Source of the DNA: UBA11524 sp965646445
GTDB taxonomy: Bacteria; Bacillota; Clostridia; Christensenellales; Aristaeellaceae
DNA length: 23,911 nt
Assembly (NCBI GenBank): GCA_965646445.1
Contig: CBFFZW010000056.1
Span: forward strand, 1-23,911
Direction: 5' to 3'
Part shown: positions 1-7,789 of the stretch, in pieces
Layout: each line of letters opens with the position of its first letter
How positions within the stretch are numbered: the stretch's first letter is position 1
Notes under the pieces: generated by a model
The model's input: only the letters and a program-made list of their open reading frames with translations
What the model was told of the DNA's origin: nothing
Database searches by the model: none
Translations under genes and position numbers: made by a program

Positions 1-68
1 GTTGCTTCTCAATGATAACAGATTGGCTCTCAAGTCTCTTCTCTTTTTCCCTTTTGTCCAACTTGTAT

Positions 69-80
69 TGTAGTACTACA
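69..80. promoter_or_regulatory. Perfect 12-bp palindrome, possible operator
   Basis: TGTAGTACTACA reads the same on both strands (a TGTA-N4-TACA arrangement). It lies 30 bases upstream of the -35 box of the promoter at 111-139, where a repressor or activator dimer could bind. I do not recognise the regulator. The BlaI/MecI operator has its arms in the opposite order (TACA-N2-TGTA), so this is not a simple match to it. Confidence 0.35.
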
Positions 81-110
81 CGCCTCTTTTCATGGCGTGC
101 GCATTCCTGG

Positions 111-139
111 TTGCGTGAGCGTGTCAGCCGTGGTATAAT
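111..139 (+). promoter_or_regulatory. Sigma-A type promoter of the first gene block
   Basis: TTGCGT (111-116), a 17-base spacer and a perfect TATAAT (134-139), with a TG one base before the -10 box (extended -10). Transcription would start near 146, about 40 to 95 bases before the possible starts of the acetyltransferase. The 110 bases before it hold a pyrimidine-rich run (about 37-60) and the palindrome at 69-80, and no gene that I can see. Confidence 0.75.
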
Positions 140-183
140 AAACTGATTATCCATACGGCTGCCAATCATAAAGCAGCGTCGGT

Positions 184-711
184 ATGGATTTTGGCGGCGC
201 TTCGGCGCGGCCTGAGCTGAGGCAGGCGGGAAGTGGAAGCGTGTTTTTCAAGCGTCGCAGCCGTGCGGCCATGACCGACGGCGTGATAGATTTGGTGCCC
301 TTGTGGCTGTATCCGCCGGATGAGGCCATGCGCTTTGGCGAGTGCCACGATTTTACCATCATGCCCCATGGCGTGCGCAAAAAGGCGGGACAGATCAGCC
401 TGCGGCTGGGGGAAAGCCCGTGCGTGTATTACTTTGGCCATATCGGCTATCATGTCGACCCGCCGTATCGCGGTCAGCATTATGCCCGCCGGGCCTGTGA
501 GCTGCTCAGGCCGCTGATGGAAGCCGCGGGCAAGGAGAGCGTTGTCATTACCTGCGACCCGGACAACCTGCCCAGCCGCCGCACCTGCGAGGGCCTGGGC
601 TGCGAGCTGGAGCGCGTCGTGGACGTGCCGACCTCCATTTCCGATCGCTGGGAGATCAGCCCGGTCAAATGTAGGTATATTTGGCGGCTGAATGCCAGTC
701 TGCGCATTTAG
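184..711 (+). CDS. GNAT-family N-acetyltransferase
   Basis: A GCN5-related acetyltransferase; the substrate cannot be told from sequence. The acetyl-CoA binding region is clear: a GHIGYHV strand, then PPYRGQHYARRA (the R-x-x-G-x-G/A-type loop with its helix), and near the end CDPDNLPSRRTCEGLGCEL, the typical GNAT ending in which the substrate partner strand follows an N-x-x-S-x-R helix. The start is uncertain. ATG 184 gives 175 residues but has no good ribosome site. GTG 241 is preceded by purine-rich sequence (GGGAAGTGGAAG) and begins close to where similarity to the family seems to start (KRRSRA). ATG 271 is a third option. It is the first gene after the promoter at 111-139. A 76-base gap with a stem-loop separates it from the hydrolase. 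Confidence 0.8.
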   Translation: MDFGGASARPELRQAGSGSVFFKRRSRAAMTDGVIDLVPLWLYPPDEAMRFGECHDFTIMPHGVRKKAGQISLRLGESPCVYYFGHIGYHVDPPYRGQHYARRACELLRPLMEAAGKESVVITCDPDNLPSRRTCEGLGCELERVVDVPTSISDRWEISPVKCRYIWRLNASLRI

Positions 712-750
712 CAGGCAATTTTCCGCCATCAACAGGGTACAATAGAGTGA

Positions 751-770
751 CGGCGCTGCGGTATGCGCCG
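751..770 (+). promoter_or_regulatory. Leader stem-loop before the hydrolase gene
   Basis: CGGCGC (751-756) and GCGCCG (765-770) form a perfect 6-bp stem around an 8-base loop. The stem ends 3 bases before the AAGGAGG ribosome site (774-780) of the hydrolase. A TACAAT at 738-743 could be a -10 box, but no convincing -35 box accompanies it. There is no T-run, so this is not an intrinsic terminator. Confidence 0.4.
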
Positions 771-787
771 CATAAGGAGGCGTGGGC

Positions 788-1567
788 ATGGAAATTCAGT
801 CCATGGGCGTGACGGTTCACTATGAGCTGTCCGGCAAGGGCGATCACCGCGTGGTGCTGCTCCATGGCTGGGGCTGCGAAGTGAAGCTGATGCGCCCCAT
901 CGCCCAGGCGCTTGAGGAGGACATGACCGTGCTGTCCATCGACTTCCCCGGTCACGGCCAGAGCGGTCGTCCGCCGGAGCCCTGGGGCGTGCCGGAATTT
1001 GCCGCGTGCCTGATGGATGTGCTGCAAAAGCTGGACTTCCTGCCCTGCTCGGTGATCGCGCATTCCTTCGGCGGGCGCGTGACCATTGAGCTGGCCTCCC
1101 GGGAGGACGCGCCCTTCGACAAGCTGATTCTCACCGGCAGCGCGGGCATCAAGCCGCCGCCCACCGAGGCGGGGAAGAAGCGATCGGCAGCCTTCGCCCG
1201 GTGGAAGCGCTGGTGCGGGCTTCTGCGGAAGGCGAAGATCTTCGGCCATCTGCCGGACAAACTGGAGGACATCGGCCGGAAAAAGTACGGCTCCAGGGAT
1301 TACATCGCCCTGGACGCTGAAATGCGCAAGACCTTCGTCAAGGTTGTGTCCTACGATCAGACGGAGAAGCTGCCCCGCATCCAAAGGCCCACGCTGCTGG
1401 TCTGGGGCGATCAGGATACGGAAACGCCTCTGTGGATGGGAAAGCGAATGGAAAAGGATATTCCCGACGCGGGCCTGGTCATCCTGGAGGGCGGAAGCCA
1501 TTACGCTTACCTGGAGCAGGCGGCGCGGTTTACAAAGATTGCCCATGTCTTTTTGATGGAGGAGTGA
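788..1567 (+). CDS. Alpha/beta hydrolase
   Basis: A 259-residue soluble alpha/beta-hydrolase-fold enzyme; substrate unknown. LLHGWG (24-29) is the oxyanion HG motif, AHSFGGR (91-97) is the nucleophile elbow with Ser93, WGDQDTETP (from 206) carries the acid residue, and GGSHYAYLEQ holds the catalytic His238. The order Ser-Asp-His and the spacing are normal. The start is ATG 788 because AAGGAGG at 774-780 lies 7 bases before it; an in-frame GTG at 782 is too close to that site. Four bases separate its stop from the MurF-like gene, so the two are probably co-transcribed and translationally coupled. A cell-envelope role is possible from that context but unproven. Confidence 0.88.
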   Translation: MEIQSMGVTVHYELSGKGDHRVVLLHGWGCEVKLMRPIAQALEEDMTVLSIDFPGHGQSGRPPEPWGVPEFAACLMDVLQKLDFLPCSVIAHSFGGRVTIELASREDAPFDKLILTGSAGIKPPPTEAGKKRSAAFARWKRWCGLLRKAKIFGHLPDKLEDIGRKKYGSRDYIALDAEMRKTFVKVVSYDQTEKLPRIQRPTLLVWGDQDTETPLWMGKRMEKDIPDAGLVILEGGSHYAYLEQAARFTKIAHVFLMEE

Positions 1568-1571
1568 CCTC

Positions 1572-3215
1572 ATGGCTTGGTGGAATGTCCTTGGATGTCT
1601 GGCCGCGGCCGTGGGCATGACCCTGGCCAGCCGGAGTCTGATCCACTATTTTCAGTTGGAAAGCTACCAGTTTCCCGGCTATTTCCGCACCCTGAGGCGC
1701 AATGCCCGCAGGGTGCTGCTGCCTGGAGCGCTGCTGACGCTGGTGCTGGCCGTCTGTGCGGGCATCGCGCTGGCGGTCACATGGCCAAGATGGCTGAAGG
1801 CGCTGCCGACCGGCGCGCTGCTGCTGACGGCGGGCTGGCTGCTGGGGCGCTTTTTCCGTGATGCCAAGGCGAAGAAGCCGTTGGTGCTGACGCCCCGCGT
1901 CAAGCGCTTGTACGCTGTAATGACGGTGATGCATATCGTCTTGCTGCTCCTGCTGGGCGCGGGCATTCAGCGCGGCTTATCCATGCCGGAAGCCGCCGCA
2001 AGCCTTCCGGGGACGATCACCTGGGTCTGTCTGGCGCTGGCGGTGGCGTACCCCATCTTGCTGCCCCTGTGGACTTCGCTGGCAGGATTGATGGCCTGGC
2101 CCATTGAAAAGCTCATCAGCGAAATGTACTTCCGCGACGCCCAGCGGATGCTCCGCGAGCGCCCCGACCTCATCAAAATCGGCATTACCGGCAGCTATGG
2201 CAAGACCAGTGTGAAGTTCATCCTGGGAACGCTGCTGAGCGAGAAATACCAGACGCTGGTGACGCCCTCCAGCTTCAATACCCCCATGGGTGTGACGAAA
2301 ATCATCCGCACCAAGCTGACGCCCGCTCATCAGGTTTTTGTGGCGGAGATGGGCGCCCGCCATGTGGGCGACATCAGGGAAATGTGCCGCCTGGTGCATC
2401 CTGACCACGGGGTGCTGACCTCGGTGGGCCCTCAGCATCTGGAGACCTTCCATACCATCGAACGGATCAAAAGCACAAAATACGAGCTGATGGACGCCGT
2501 ACCGGCAAACGGCTGCTGCTTTTTCCCGGATGACGGCGGGATCTGCCGCGCGCTGTACGATCAGACGGCCAAGGAAAAACGGCTGTGCGCGGTTCGGCCG
2601 ACGCCCGAGGCCGATGTGTGGGCGGAGGATATCCGTGTGTCCCCCCAGGGCAGCAGCTTCCTGCTGTGTACCCGGGAGGAGAAGATTCCCTGCGAAACGA
2701 AGCTGCTGGGCGAGCACAATATCCAAAACATTCTGCTGGCGGCAACGGTATGCCTGCGCCTTCAGCTGACGCCAAGGCAGATTGCCCGGGGCATCAGCAG
2801 ACTGTCCCCGGTGGACCATCGGCTTCAGCTGATTCCCTCCACGGGCGTGACGATCATTGACGACGCCTTCAACAGCAACCCGCGGGGAGCGGAGGCGGCG
2901 CTGGATGTCCTCCGGGCATTCCCGGGGCGGCGGATCATCATTACGCCGGGCATGGTGGAGCTGGGCGAGGAGGAAGCGGCGTTCAACCGCGCCTTTGGTC
3001 GGAAGATGGCCGACGCCGTGGACGTGGCGATTCTTGTGGGCCGCAGGCATACCCAGCCGATTCACGACGGCCTGCGGGAGGCCGGCTTCCCCGAGGCGCA
3101 GATTCATCCCGTGGCCAGCCTGGAGGAAGCGGCGGCGCTGCTTCCTCAGCTGGGCCAGCCCGGGGACGTGGCGCTGTTCGAGAACGACCTGCCGGACAAC
3201 TATTCCGAGCAATGA
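1572..3215 (+). CDS. murF: MurF-like Mur ligase with N-terminal membrane domain
   Basis: Probably UDP-MurNAc-tripeptide:D-Ala-D-Ala ligase, the ATP-dependent last cytoplasmic step of peptidoglycan precursor synthesis. The Mur ligase core is clear: P-loop GITGSYGKTS (204-213), SSFNTPMG, EMGARHVGDI, TSVGPQHLETF, GEHNIQNILLAA, and a MurF-like DDAFNSNPRGAEAALDVL followed by ITPGMVELG. At 547 residues it is about 100 longer than usual MurF. The first ~190 residues are mostly hydrophobic, with about five possible membrane segments (roughly 5-22, 48-70, 79-92, 112-132, 147-172), and I see no usual MurF N-terminal substrate domain. ddl follows directly and supplies D-Ala-D-Ala, which favours MurF over other membrane Mur ligases such as PgsB. 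The symbol is by similarity and context. Confidence 0.8.
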   Translation: MAWWNVLGCLAAAVGMTLASRSLIHYFQLESYQFPGYFRTLRRNARRVLLPGALLTLVLAVCAGIALAVTWPRWLKALPTGALLLTAGWLLGRFFRDAKAKKPLVLTPRVKRLYAVMTVMHIVLLLLLGAGIQRGLSMPEAAASLPGTITWVCLALAVAYPILLPLWTSLAGLMAWPIEKLISEMYFRDAQRMLRERPDLIKIGITGSYGKTSVKFILGTLLSEKYQTLVTPSSFNTPMGVTKIIRTKLTPAHQVFVAEMGARHVGDIREMCRLVHPDHGVLTSVGPQHLETFHTIERIKSTKYELMDAVPANGCCFFPDDGGICRALYDQTAKEKRLCAVRPTPEADVWAEDIRVSPQGSSFLLCTREEKIPCETKLLGEHNIQNILLAATVCLRLQLTPRQIARGISRLSPVDHRLQLIPSTGVTIIDDAFNSNPRGAEAALDVLRAFPGRRIIITPGMVELGEEEAAFNRAFGRKMADAVDVAILVGRRHTQPIHDGLREAGFPEAQIHPVASLEEAAALLPQLGQPGDVALFENDLPDNYSEQ

Positions 3216-3243
3216 CCTTTTCGCATAGAAGGAGGACAATGAA

Positions 3244-4458
3244 ATGGGCAAGATTCAGCTTGGCGTGATCTACGGCAGCCGCAGCTGTGAGCGCGAGGTG
3301 GCCATCATCAGCGCCGTGCAGCTGATGAGTCATGTGGATACGGAGCGGTACGATGTGATCCCCGTGTACATCAGCGAGCAGGGCGTATGGTACACAGGCG
3401 AGGCCCTCCGCCGGATGGAAACCTACACGCCCTTCGACCCGAACCGCGCGGGCATCGAGCAGGTGCATCTGGATGTGACAGCCGGCTCCGGTGCGCTGAT
3501 GGCGACCCGCCCCGGCAAGGGCCTGTTCGGCCATCCGACCCAGGTGGTGGCCGCGCGGCTGGAGGTCTGCGTGATTGTGATGCACGGGCTGAACGGCGAG
3601 GACGGCACCCTGCAGGGCATGCTGGAGCTGGCCAATCTGCCTTATACCTCCACGGGGGTAGCAGGCAGCGCCATCGGCATGGACAAAATCATGATGAAGC
3701 AGTTCTTCCGCGGCGCCGGGACGCTCCCGGTGCTGCCGGATGCGTGGTTCACGCGCTCCCGCTATCAGGCGGAAAAAGAGGCCGTGCTGGACGAGGTGGA
3801 AGCCAAGCTGGGTTATCCCGTGTTCGTGAAGCCGGCCAACCTGGGCTCCTCCATCGGCGTCAGCCGGGCGGATGACCGGGATACGCTGACGGACGCCCTC
3901 GACCTGGCCTTTGATTACGACCGCCGGGTGCTGGTGGAAAAGGGCCTTGATAAGCCCGTCGAGCTGAACTGCTCTGTCCTGGGCTATGACGACGAGGTGG
4001 AAGCCAGCCCCATCGAGATGCCCGTTTCCGACGGTGCGATGCTGACCTTCAGCGGCAAGTACGGCGATGGCGGCGGCTCCAAGGGCATGGCCAGCCTGCG
4101 CCGCATCCTGCCCGCGCCCATTGACGACGCGACCCGCGACCGCATCCAGTCCCTGAGCAAAGAAATCTTCCGCATGCTGGACTGCAAGGGCGTGGTGCGC
4201 ATCGACTACATGCAGGATCGTGAGACTGAGGACATCTACATCACCGAGATCAACACCATTCCCGGCTCCCTGGCCTTCTACCTGTGGGAAAACGCCGGCG
4301 TGAAGTATACCGAGCTGATCGACCGCATGGTGCGCTGCGCGCAGAAGGCTCACGAGGACAAGAACCTGCGCAACTACGCCTTTACCTCGGATATTCTGCG
4401 AAGCGTTAAGCTGGGCGGAACGAAGGGTACCAAGGGAGCCAAGGGCACGAAGTGGTAA
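3244..4458 (+). CDS. ddl: D-alanine--D-alanine ligase
   Basis: Makes D-Ala-D-Ala with ATP for peptidoglycan precursors; the product is the substrate of the MurF-like neighbour. N-terminal GSRSCEREVAIISA corresponds to the family's G-x-S-x-E-x-E-V-S motif, followed by VIVMHGLNGEDGTLQGMLEL, FVKPANLGSSIGV, the omega-loop region (SGKYGDGGGSKGMAS) and metal-binding IDYMQDRE...EINTIPGSLAFYLWE. A Tyr in the omega region argues for D-Ala rather than D-lactate specificity, though this is inference. Length is 404, a little over the usual 300-370, partly from a C-terminal tail of four Gly-(Thr/Ala)-Lys tripeptides (bases 4417-4452). The start is ATG 3244, 7 bases after AAGGAGGA; an ATG at 3239 is out of frame. 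Confidence 0.93.
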   Translation: MGKIQLGVIYGSRSCEREVAIISAVQLMSHVDTERYDVIPVYISEQGVWYTGEALRRMETYTPFDPNRAGIEQVHLDVTAGSGALMATRPGKGLFGHPTQVVAARLEVCVIVMHGLNGEDGTLQGMLELANLPYTSTGVAGSAIGMDKIMMKQFFRGAGTLPVLPDAWFTRSRYQAEKEAVLDEVEAKLGYPVFVKPANLGSSIGVSRADDRDTLTDALDLAFDYDRRVLVEKGLDKPVELNCSVLGYDDEVEASPIEMPVSDGAMLTFSGKYGDGGGSKGMASLRRILPAPIDDATRDRIQSLSKEIFRMLDCKGVVRIDYMQDRETEDIYITEINTIPGSLAFYLWENAGVKYTELIDRMVRCAQKAHEDKNLRNYAFTSDILRSVKLGGTKGTKGAKGTKW

Positions 4459-4468
4459 GGAGGAGCCC

Positions 4469-5071
4469 ATGAACAGCCGATACAGCCGCCCGACCGGTCA
4501 GCCGGCCCAGCGGCCAGCGTCCCAAGCCGCTTGGATGGGCGCGGAAGAAAGGTGGCAGGGCGGTCGCTCGCCCTATCAGCGGCCCGCGTGGCAGGAGGAG
4601 CCTGCCGGGGAAGAAGCGCCCTTTGAGCCGCCCTATGAGGAGGAAGCCTTTGAGGAGCTGCCGCCGGAGCCCTCCCGGCGGGACAGCCAGGCGGAAATGA
4701 CCCGGGAAATCATCGCGACCAACCGCACGGTGCTGCTCACCTGCACCCTGGCGGCGATGATGGGTCTGTTCGCCGTCTTCCTGTGCTTCTCGGAGAAGCG
4801 AAGCCGTGCCATCCGGCACTTTGCGGGGCAATCGGCGGCCCTCACGGGGGCGCATGTGGCCCTGGCGTTGACGCTGGCGCTGATTGGCGGCCTGCTGGGC
4901 GCAATCCCGCTGCTGGGTTTTTTCCTGCGCCTGGTCTGCTGGCTGCTCTACATCGCGGTGTTCATTGTGCTGACGGCGGTGCGGATACGGATGATGTTCT
5001 TCGCTTACCAGGGCATCCGCTTCACACTGCCTTTCATCGGTGAAAAGATCAGCGAGCGCATGGGCGTATGA
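4469..5071 (+). CDS. Membrane protein, DUF4870/Tic20-like C-terminal half
   Basis: Function unknown. The first ~80 of 200 residues are rich in Pro, Gln, Glu and Arg and look disordered, probably cytoplasmic. Three hydrophobic segments follow (about 87-107, 127-147, 148-170). The stretch from SEKRSRAIRHFAGQSA to the RFTLPFIGEKI end resembles the pattern of DUF4870/Tic20-like small membrane proteins (a basic His-Ala-Gln turn after the first helix, and a final aromatic-x-x-LP-x-IG), but I cannot confirm membership without a profile search. A clear AAGGAGGAG precedes the ATG. It lies 10 bases after ddl and 28 before dxs, so it is inside the operon and could be translated with the envelope genes. 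Confidence 0.72.
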   Translation: MNSRYSRPTGQPAQRPASQAAWMGAEERWQGGRSPYQRPAWQEEPAGEEAPFEPPYEEEAFEELPPEPSRRDSQAEMTREIIATNRTVLLTCTLAAMMGLFAVFLCFSEKRSRAIRHFAGQSAALTGAHVALALTLALIGGLLGAIPLLGFFLRLVCWLLYIAVFIVLTAVRIRMMFFAYQGIRFTLPFIGEKISERMGV

Positions 5072-5099
5072 GCGGTACAACGGGGAGAGTAGGGATGTC

Positions 5100-6980
5100 A
5101 TGCACCTGCAAGATGTAAAGTCGCCCCAGGACATCAAGGGCTTGTCCTATCCTGAAATGGCAGACCTGGCGGCGGAGATCCGGGCGGAACTGGTGACCAC
5201 GGTGGCGCATCGCGGCGGACACCTGGCGTCCAATCTGGGCGTTGTGGAATTGACGCTGGCGCTCCACCGTGTATTTGATATGCCCATCGACAAGCTGATT
5301 TTCGATGTTGGGCACCAAAGCTATGTTCACAAGCTGATTACAGGCCGGTATCATCGCTTCAGCACCCTGCGCAGCTTCGGTGGGCTGGCCGGCTTCCCCA
5401 AGCGGGAGGAAAGCGAATACGATCTTTTTGAGACCGGACATTCCTCCACGGCCATCTCCGCCGCGCTGGGCCTGGCCCGCGCCAGGGATTATCAGGGGGA
5501 AAGGTACAACGTCATTGCTCTGGTGGGCGACGGCGCGATGACCGGCGGATTGTGCTATGAGGCGCTCAATGATGCCGGCAGCTGCGGCGCCAAGATGATT
5601 CTGATTCTCAATGACAACGAGATGTCCATCGCGCCGAACGTGGGGGCGCTGTCCCGCCATCTGACGGATCTGCGGGTCAGCAAGGGCTGGCGGAGCACCA
5701 AAAAGGTGGTCAAGAACCGTCTGCAGCGGATTCCGCTGGTGGGCAAGCGCATCTATCGCGTGGTGCATTGGGTCAAGGATACCCTGAAGTCGGCGCTGGT
5801 GGATGGAGGAGACGGCTTCTTCACGGCGCTGGGCTTCCACTATTTCGGCCCGATTGACGGCCATGACCTTCCCAGCATGGAAAAGACCTTCCGCCTGGCC
5901 AAGGACTTTGACGGCCCCGCGGTCATCCATGTGCTGACGCGCAAGGGCTATGGTTATCCCAAGGCGGAGGCGCTGCCGGAGCAATTTCACGGCACGCCGC
6001 CGTTTTATGTGGAGACCGGCGATCCCCGCAAGGCCAGCCGCCTGCCCGCCTTCGGCACGGTGATGGCGGAGGAGCTGGCCGACATGGCGCGGACGGATCA
6101 GCGGATCGTGACCATCACGGCGGCCATGCCCGGAGGCACGGGGCTGAGCCTGTTCCAGGAGCGCTTTCCGGAGCGGATGCTGGATGTGGGCATTGCGGAG
6201 GAGCATGCCGTCACCATGGCGGCGGGCCTTGCCGTCGGCGGCATGAAGCCGTACTTCGCCGTATACGCCACCTTCTTCCAGCGAAGCTACGATCAGCTGA
6301 TTCATGATGTGTGCATGCAGAAGCTGCCTGTCACCATCATGCTGGATCGGGCGGGGCTCGTGGGGGAGGACGGCGCTACCCATCACGGCGTGTTTGATCT
6401 GTCCTCCATGCTGCCGGTGCCGAACCTGACCGTTCTCGCCCCGCGCGATATCCATGAGCTCCGCGCCATGGTGCGCTGGACCGGGGCGTATGACGGCCCC
6501 TGCGCCGTTCGCTACGGGCGCAATGCCGTCGACATGAGCGCCGAATATCCGTACCACGGCTTTGTTCACGGCCAGTGGGAGCTGCTGGAGGAGGGCGCGG
6601 ACTGCGCGCTGCTGGCGGTGGGCTCTATGGTGGCGGAAGCCGTGGCGGTTCGGCGTCTGCTGGCGGCCATGGGCCTTCAGGCGGCGGTGGTAAACTGCTC
6701 CACTGTGAAGCCGATGGACGAGGAAATGCTGGCGCGTCTGGCAGGGCGTCCGATGATTACCATGGAGGAGCATGTGCTGACCGGCGGCTTCGGCAGCGCC
6801 GTATGCGCCTTCTGCGTGGGCAATGAGCTCCCCGCGCCGGTGCTGACCCTGGGCATACAGGACACCTTTGTTCAGCACGGCCGACACGATCAGCTGCTGA
6901 AATACCTGGGCCTTCAGCCTGAACAGATGGCCCGGCGCATCGCCGCCGTACTCAAGATGAAGGGAAAGAACCAACGATGA
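5100..6980 (+). CDS. dxs: 1-deoxy-D-xylulose-5-phosphate synthase
   Basis: Condenses pyruvate and glyceraldehyde 3-phosphate using thiamine diphosphate, the first step of the MEP isoprenoid pathway. At 626 residues it has the family's usual length. Visible motifs include HRGGHLASNLGVVELTLALH (TPP and substrate His), FDVGHQSYVHK, GDGAMTGG (143-150) with a later NDNEMSI for Mg-TPP, HYFGPIDGHD, then in the second half DVGIAEEHAVTMAAGLA and LDRAGLVGEDGATHHGVFDLS. The open frame extends upstream to 5040, but that part overlaps the previous gene. ATG 5100 has GGGGAG (82-87) and AGGGA (91-95) before it and starts where Dxs proteins normally start. Its stop overlaps the tlyA start (ATGA), so the two are coupled. 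Confidence 0.95.
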   Translation: MHLQDVKSPQDIKGLSYPEMADLAAEIRAELVTTVAHRGGHLASNLGVVELTLALHRVFDMPIDKLIFDVGHQSYVHKLITGRYHRFSTLRSFGGLAGFPKREESEYDLFETGHSSTAISAALGLARARDYQGERYNVIALVGDGAMTGGLCYEALNDAGSCGAKMILILNDNEMSIAPNVGALSRHLTDLRVSKGWRSTKKVVKNRLQRIPLVGKRIYRVVHWVKDTLKSALVDGGDGFFTALGFHYFGPIDGHDLPSMEKTFRLAKDFDGPAVIHVLTRKGYGYPKAEALPEQFHGTPPFYVETGDPRKASRLPAFGTVMAEELADMARTDQRIVTITAAMPGGTGLSLFQERFPERMLDVGIAEEHAVTMAAGLAVGGMKPYFAVYATFFQRSYDQLIHDVCMQKLPVTIMLDRAGLVGEDGATHHGVFDLSSMLPVPNLTVLAPRDIHELRAMVRWTGAYDGPCAVRYGRNAVDMSAEYPYHGFVHGQWELLEEGADCALLAVGSMVAEAVAVRRLLAAMGLQAAVVNCSTVKPMDEEMLARLAGRPMITMEEHVLTGGFGSAVCAFCVGNELPAPVLTLGIQDTFVQHGRHDQLLKYLGLQPEQMARRIAAVLKMKGKNQR

Positions 6981-7789
6981 CGGACAAAATGCGGGCGGAT
7001 GTGGCCCTGGTAACCCGCGGCCTTTGCGAAAGCCGGGAGAAGGCGCAGGCCTCCATTATGGCGGGCATGGTTTACCTGGGTGAGCGGAAGATTCTCAAGG
7101 CCAGCGAGACGGTCAAGCCCGAGGATGAATTGATCCTTCGCGGCCACGCGCATCCCTTCGCCAGCCGCGGCGGTCTGAAGCTGGAGAAGGCCATACGCTC
7201 TTTCGGCGCCGATCTGACCGGGAAGGTCTGCATGGACATCGGCGCGGCCACCGGCGGTTTTACCGACGTCTGCCTGCGCTCGGGCGCCAGCCATGTCTAC
7301 GCCATTGACGTGGGCTATGGACAGTTTGACTGGAAGCTGCGCAACGATCCTCGGGTCACGGTCATGGAGCGTACCAACGCCCGCTATCTCACTCCCGAGC
7401 AGGTGCCGTTGCGCCCTACGGTCACGGTAATGGATGTCAGCTTTATCTCCATCCGGATGATTCTTCCCGTGGCGGCGGAACTGATGGGTGAGGACGGCGT
7501 GTTCTACACGCTGATTAAGCCCCAGTTTGAAGCTGGACGCGACCGCGTGGGCAAAAAGGGCGTCGTTCGGGACGCCGCCGTTCACGAGGCGGTGCTGAGA
7601 GAGATCGTCGATTTTGCCCCGACCTTCGGCTGGCAGGCGCAGGCCCTTGACTTTTCCCCCATCACCGGCCCCGAGGGGAACATTGAGTTCCTGGCAAAGA
7701 TCACCAAGCGCGCATCAGAGGCCGAGCCCTGCACGGCGCAGGCCATTCACGAGCTGGTGCGCAGGGCCCATGAGGAGATGAAGAAATGA
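6977..7789 (+). CDS. tlyA: TlyA-family rRNA 2'-O-methyltransferase
   Basis: A 270-residue S4-domain plus FtsJ-type methyltransferase. In mycobacteria TlyA methylates cytidines of 16S and 23S rRNA at the ribose 2'-O; the same target is assumed here. An S4 RNA-binding domain occupies about 5-60, followed by the family mark FASRGGLKLEKA (61-72), the SAM-binding motif DIGAATGGFTDV (87-98), DVGYGQFDWKLR, VMDVSFISIR (151-160) and IKPQFEAGRD (180-189). It overlaps dxs by 4 bases (ATGA) and the next gene by 4 bases (ATGA). This neighbour order (dxs-tlyA-...-argR-recN) is the standard Firmicutes one. The family is sometimes annotated hemolysin A; nothing in the sequence suggests a toxin. Confidence 0.92.
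   Translation: MTDKMRADVALVTRGLCESREKAQASIMAGMVYLGERKILKASETVKPEDELILRGHAHPFASRGGLKLEKAIRSFGADLTGKVCMDIGAATGGFTDVCLRSGASHVYAIDVGYGQFDWKLRNDPRVTVMERTNARYLTPEQVPLRPTVTVMDVSFISIRMILPVAAELMGEDGVFYTLIKPQFEAGRDRVGKKGVVRDAAVHEAVLREIVDFAPTFGWQAQALDFSPITGPEGNIEFLAKITKRASEAEPCTAQAIHELVRRAHEEMKK

Noticed and set aside
1..60. Pyrimidine-rich stretch as the terminator tail of an upstream gene
   Set aside because: No stable GC hairpin precedes the T-rich run within the window.
5040..5099. Upstream extension of the dxs frame
   Set aside because: It overlaps the end of the preceding membrane protein gene and adds residues not found in Dxs.
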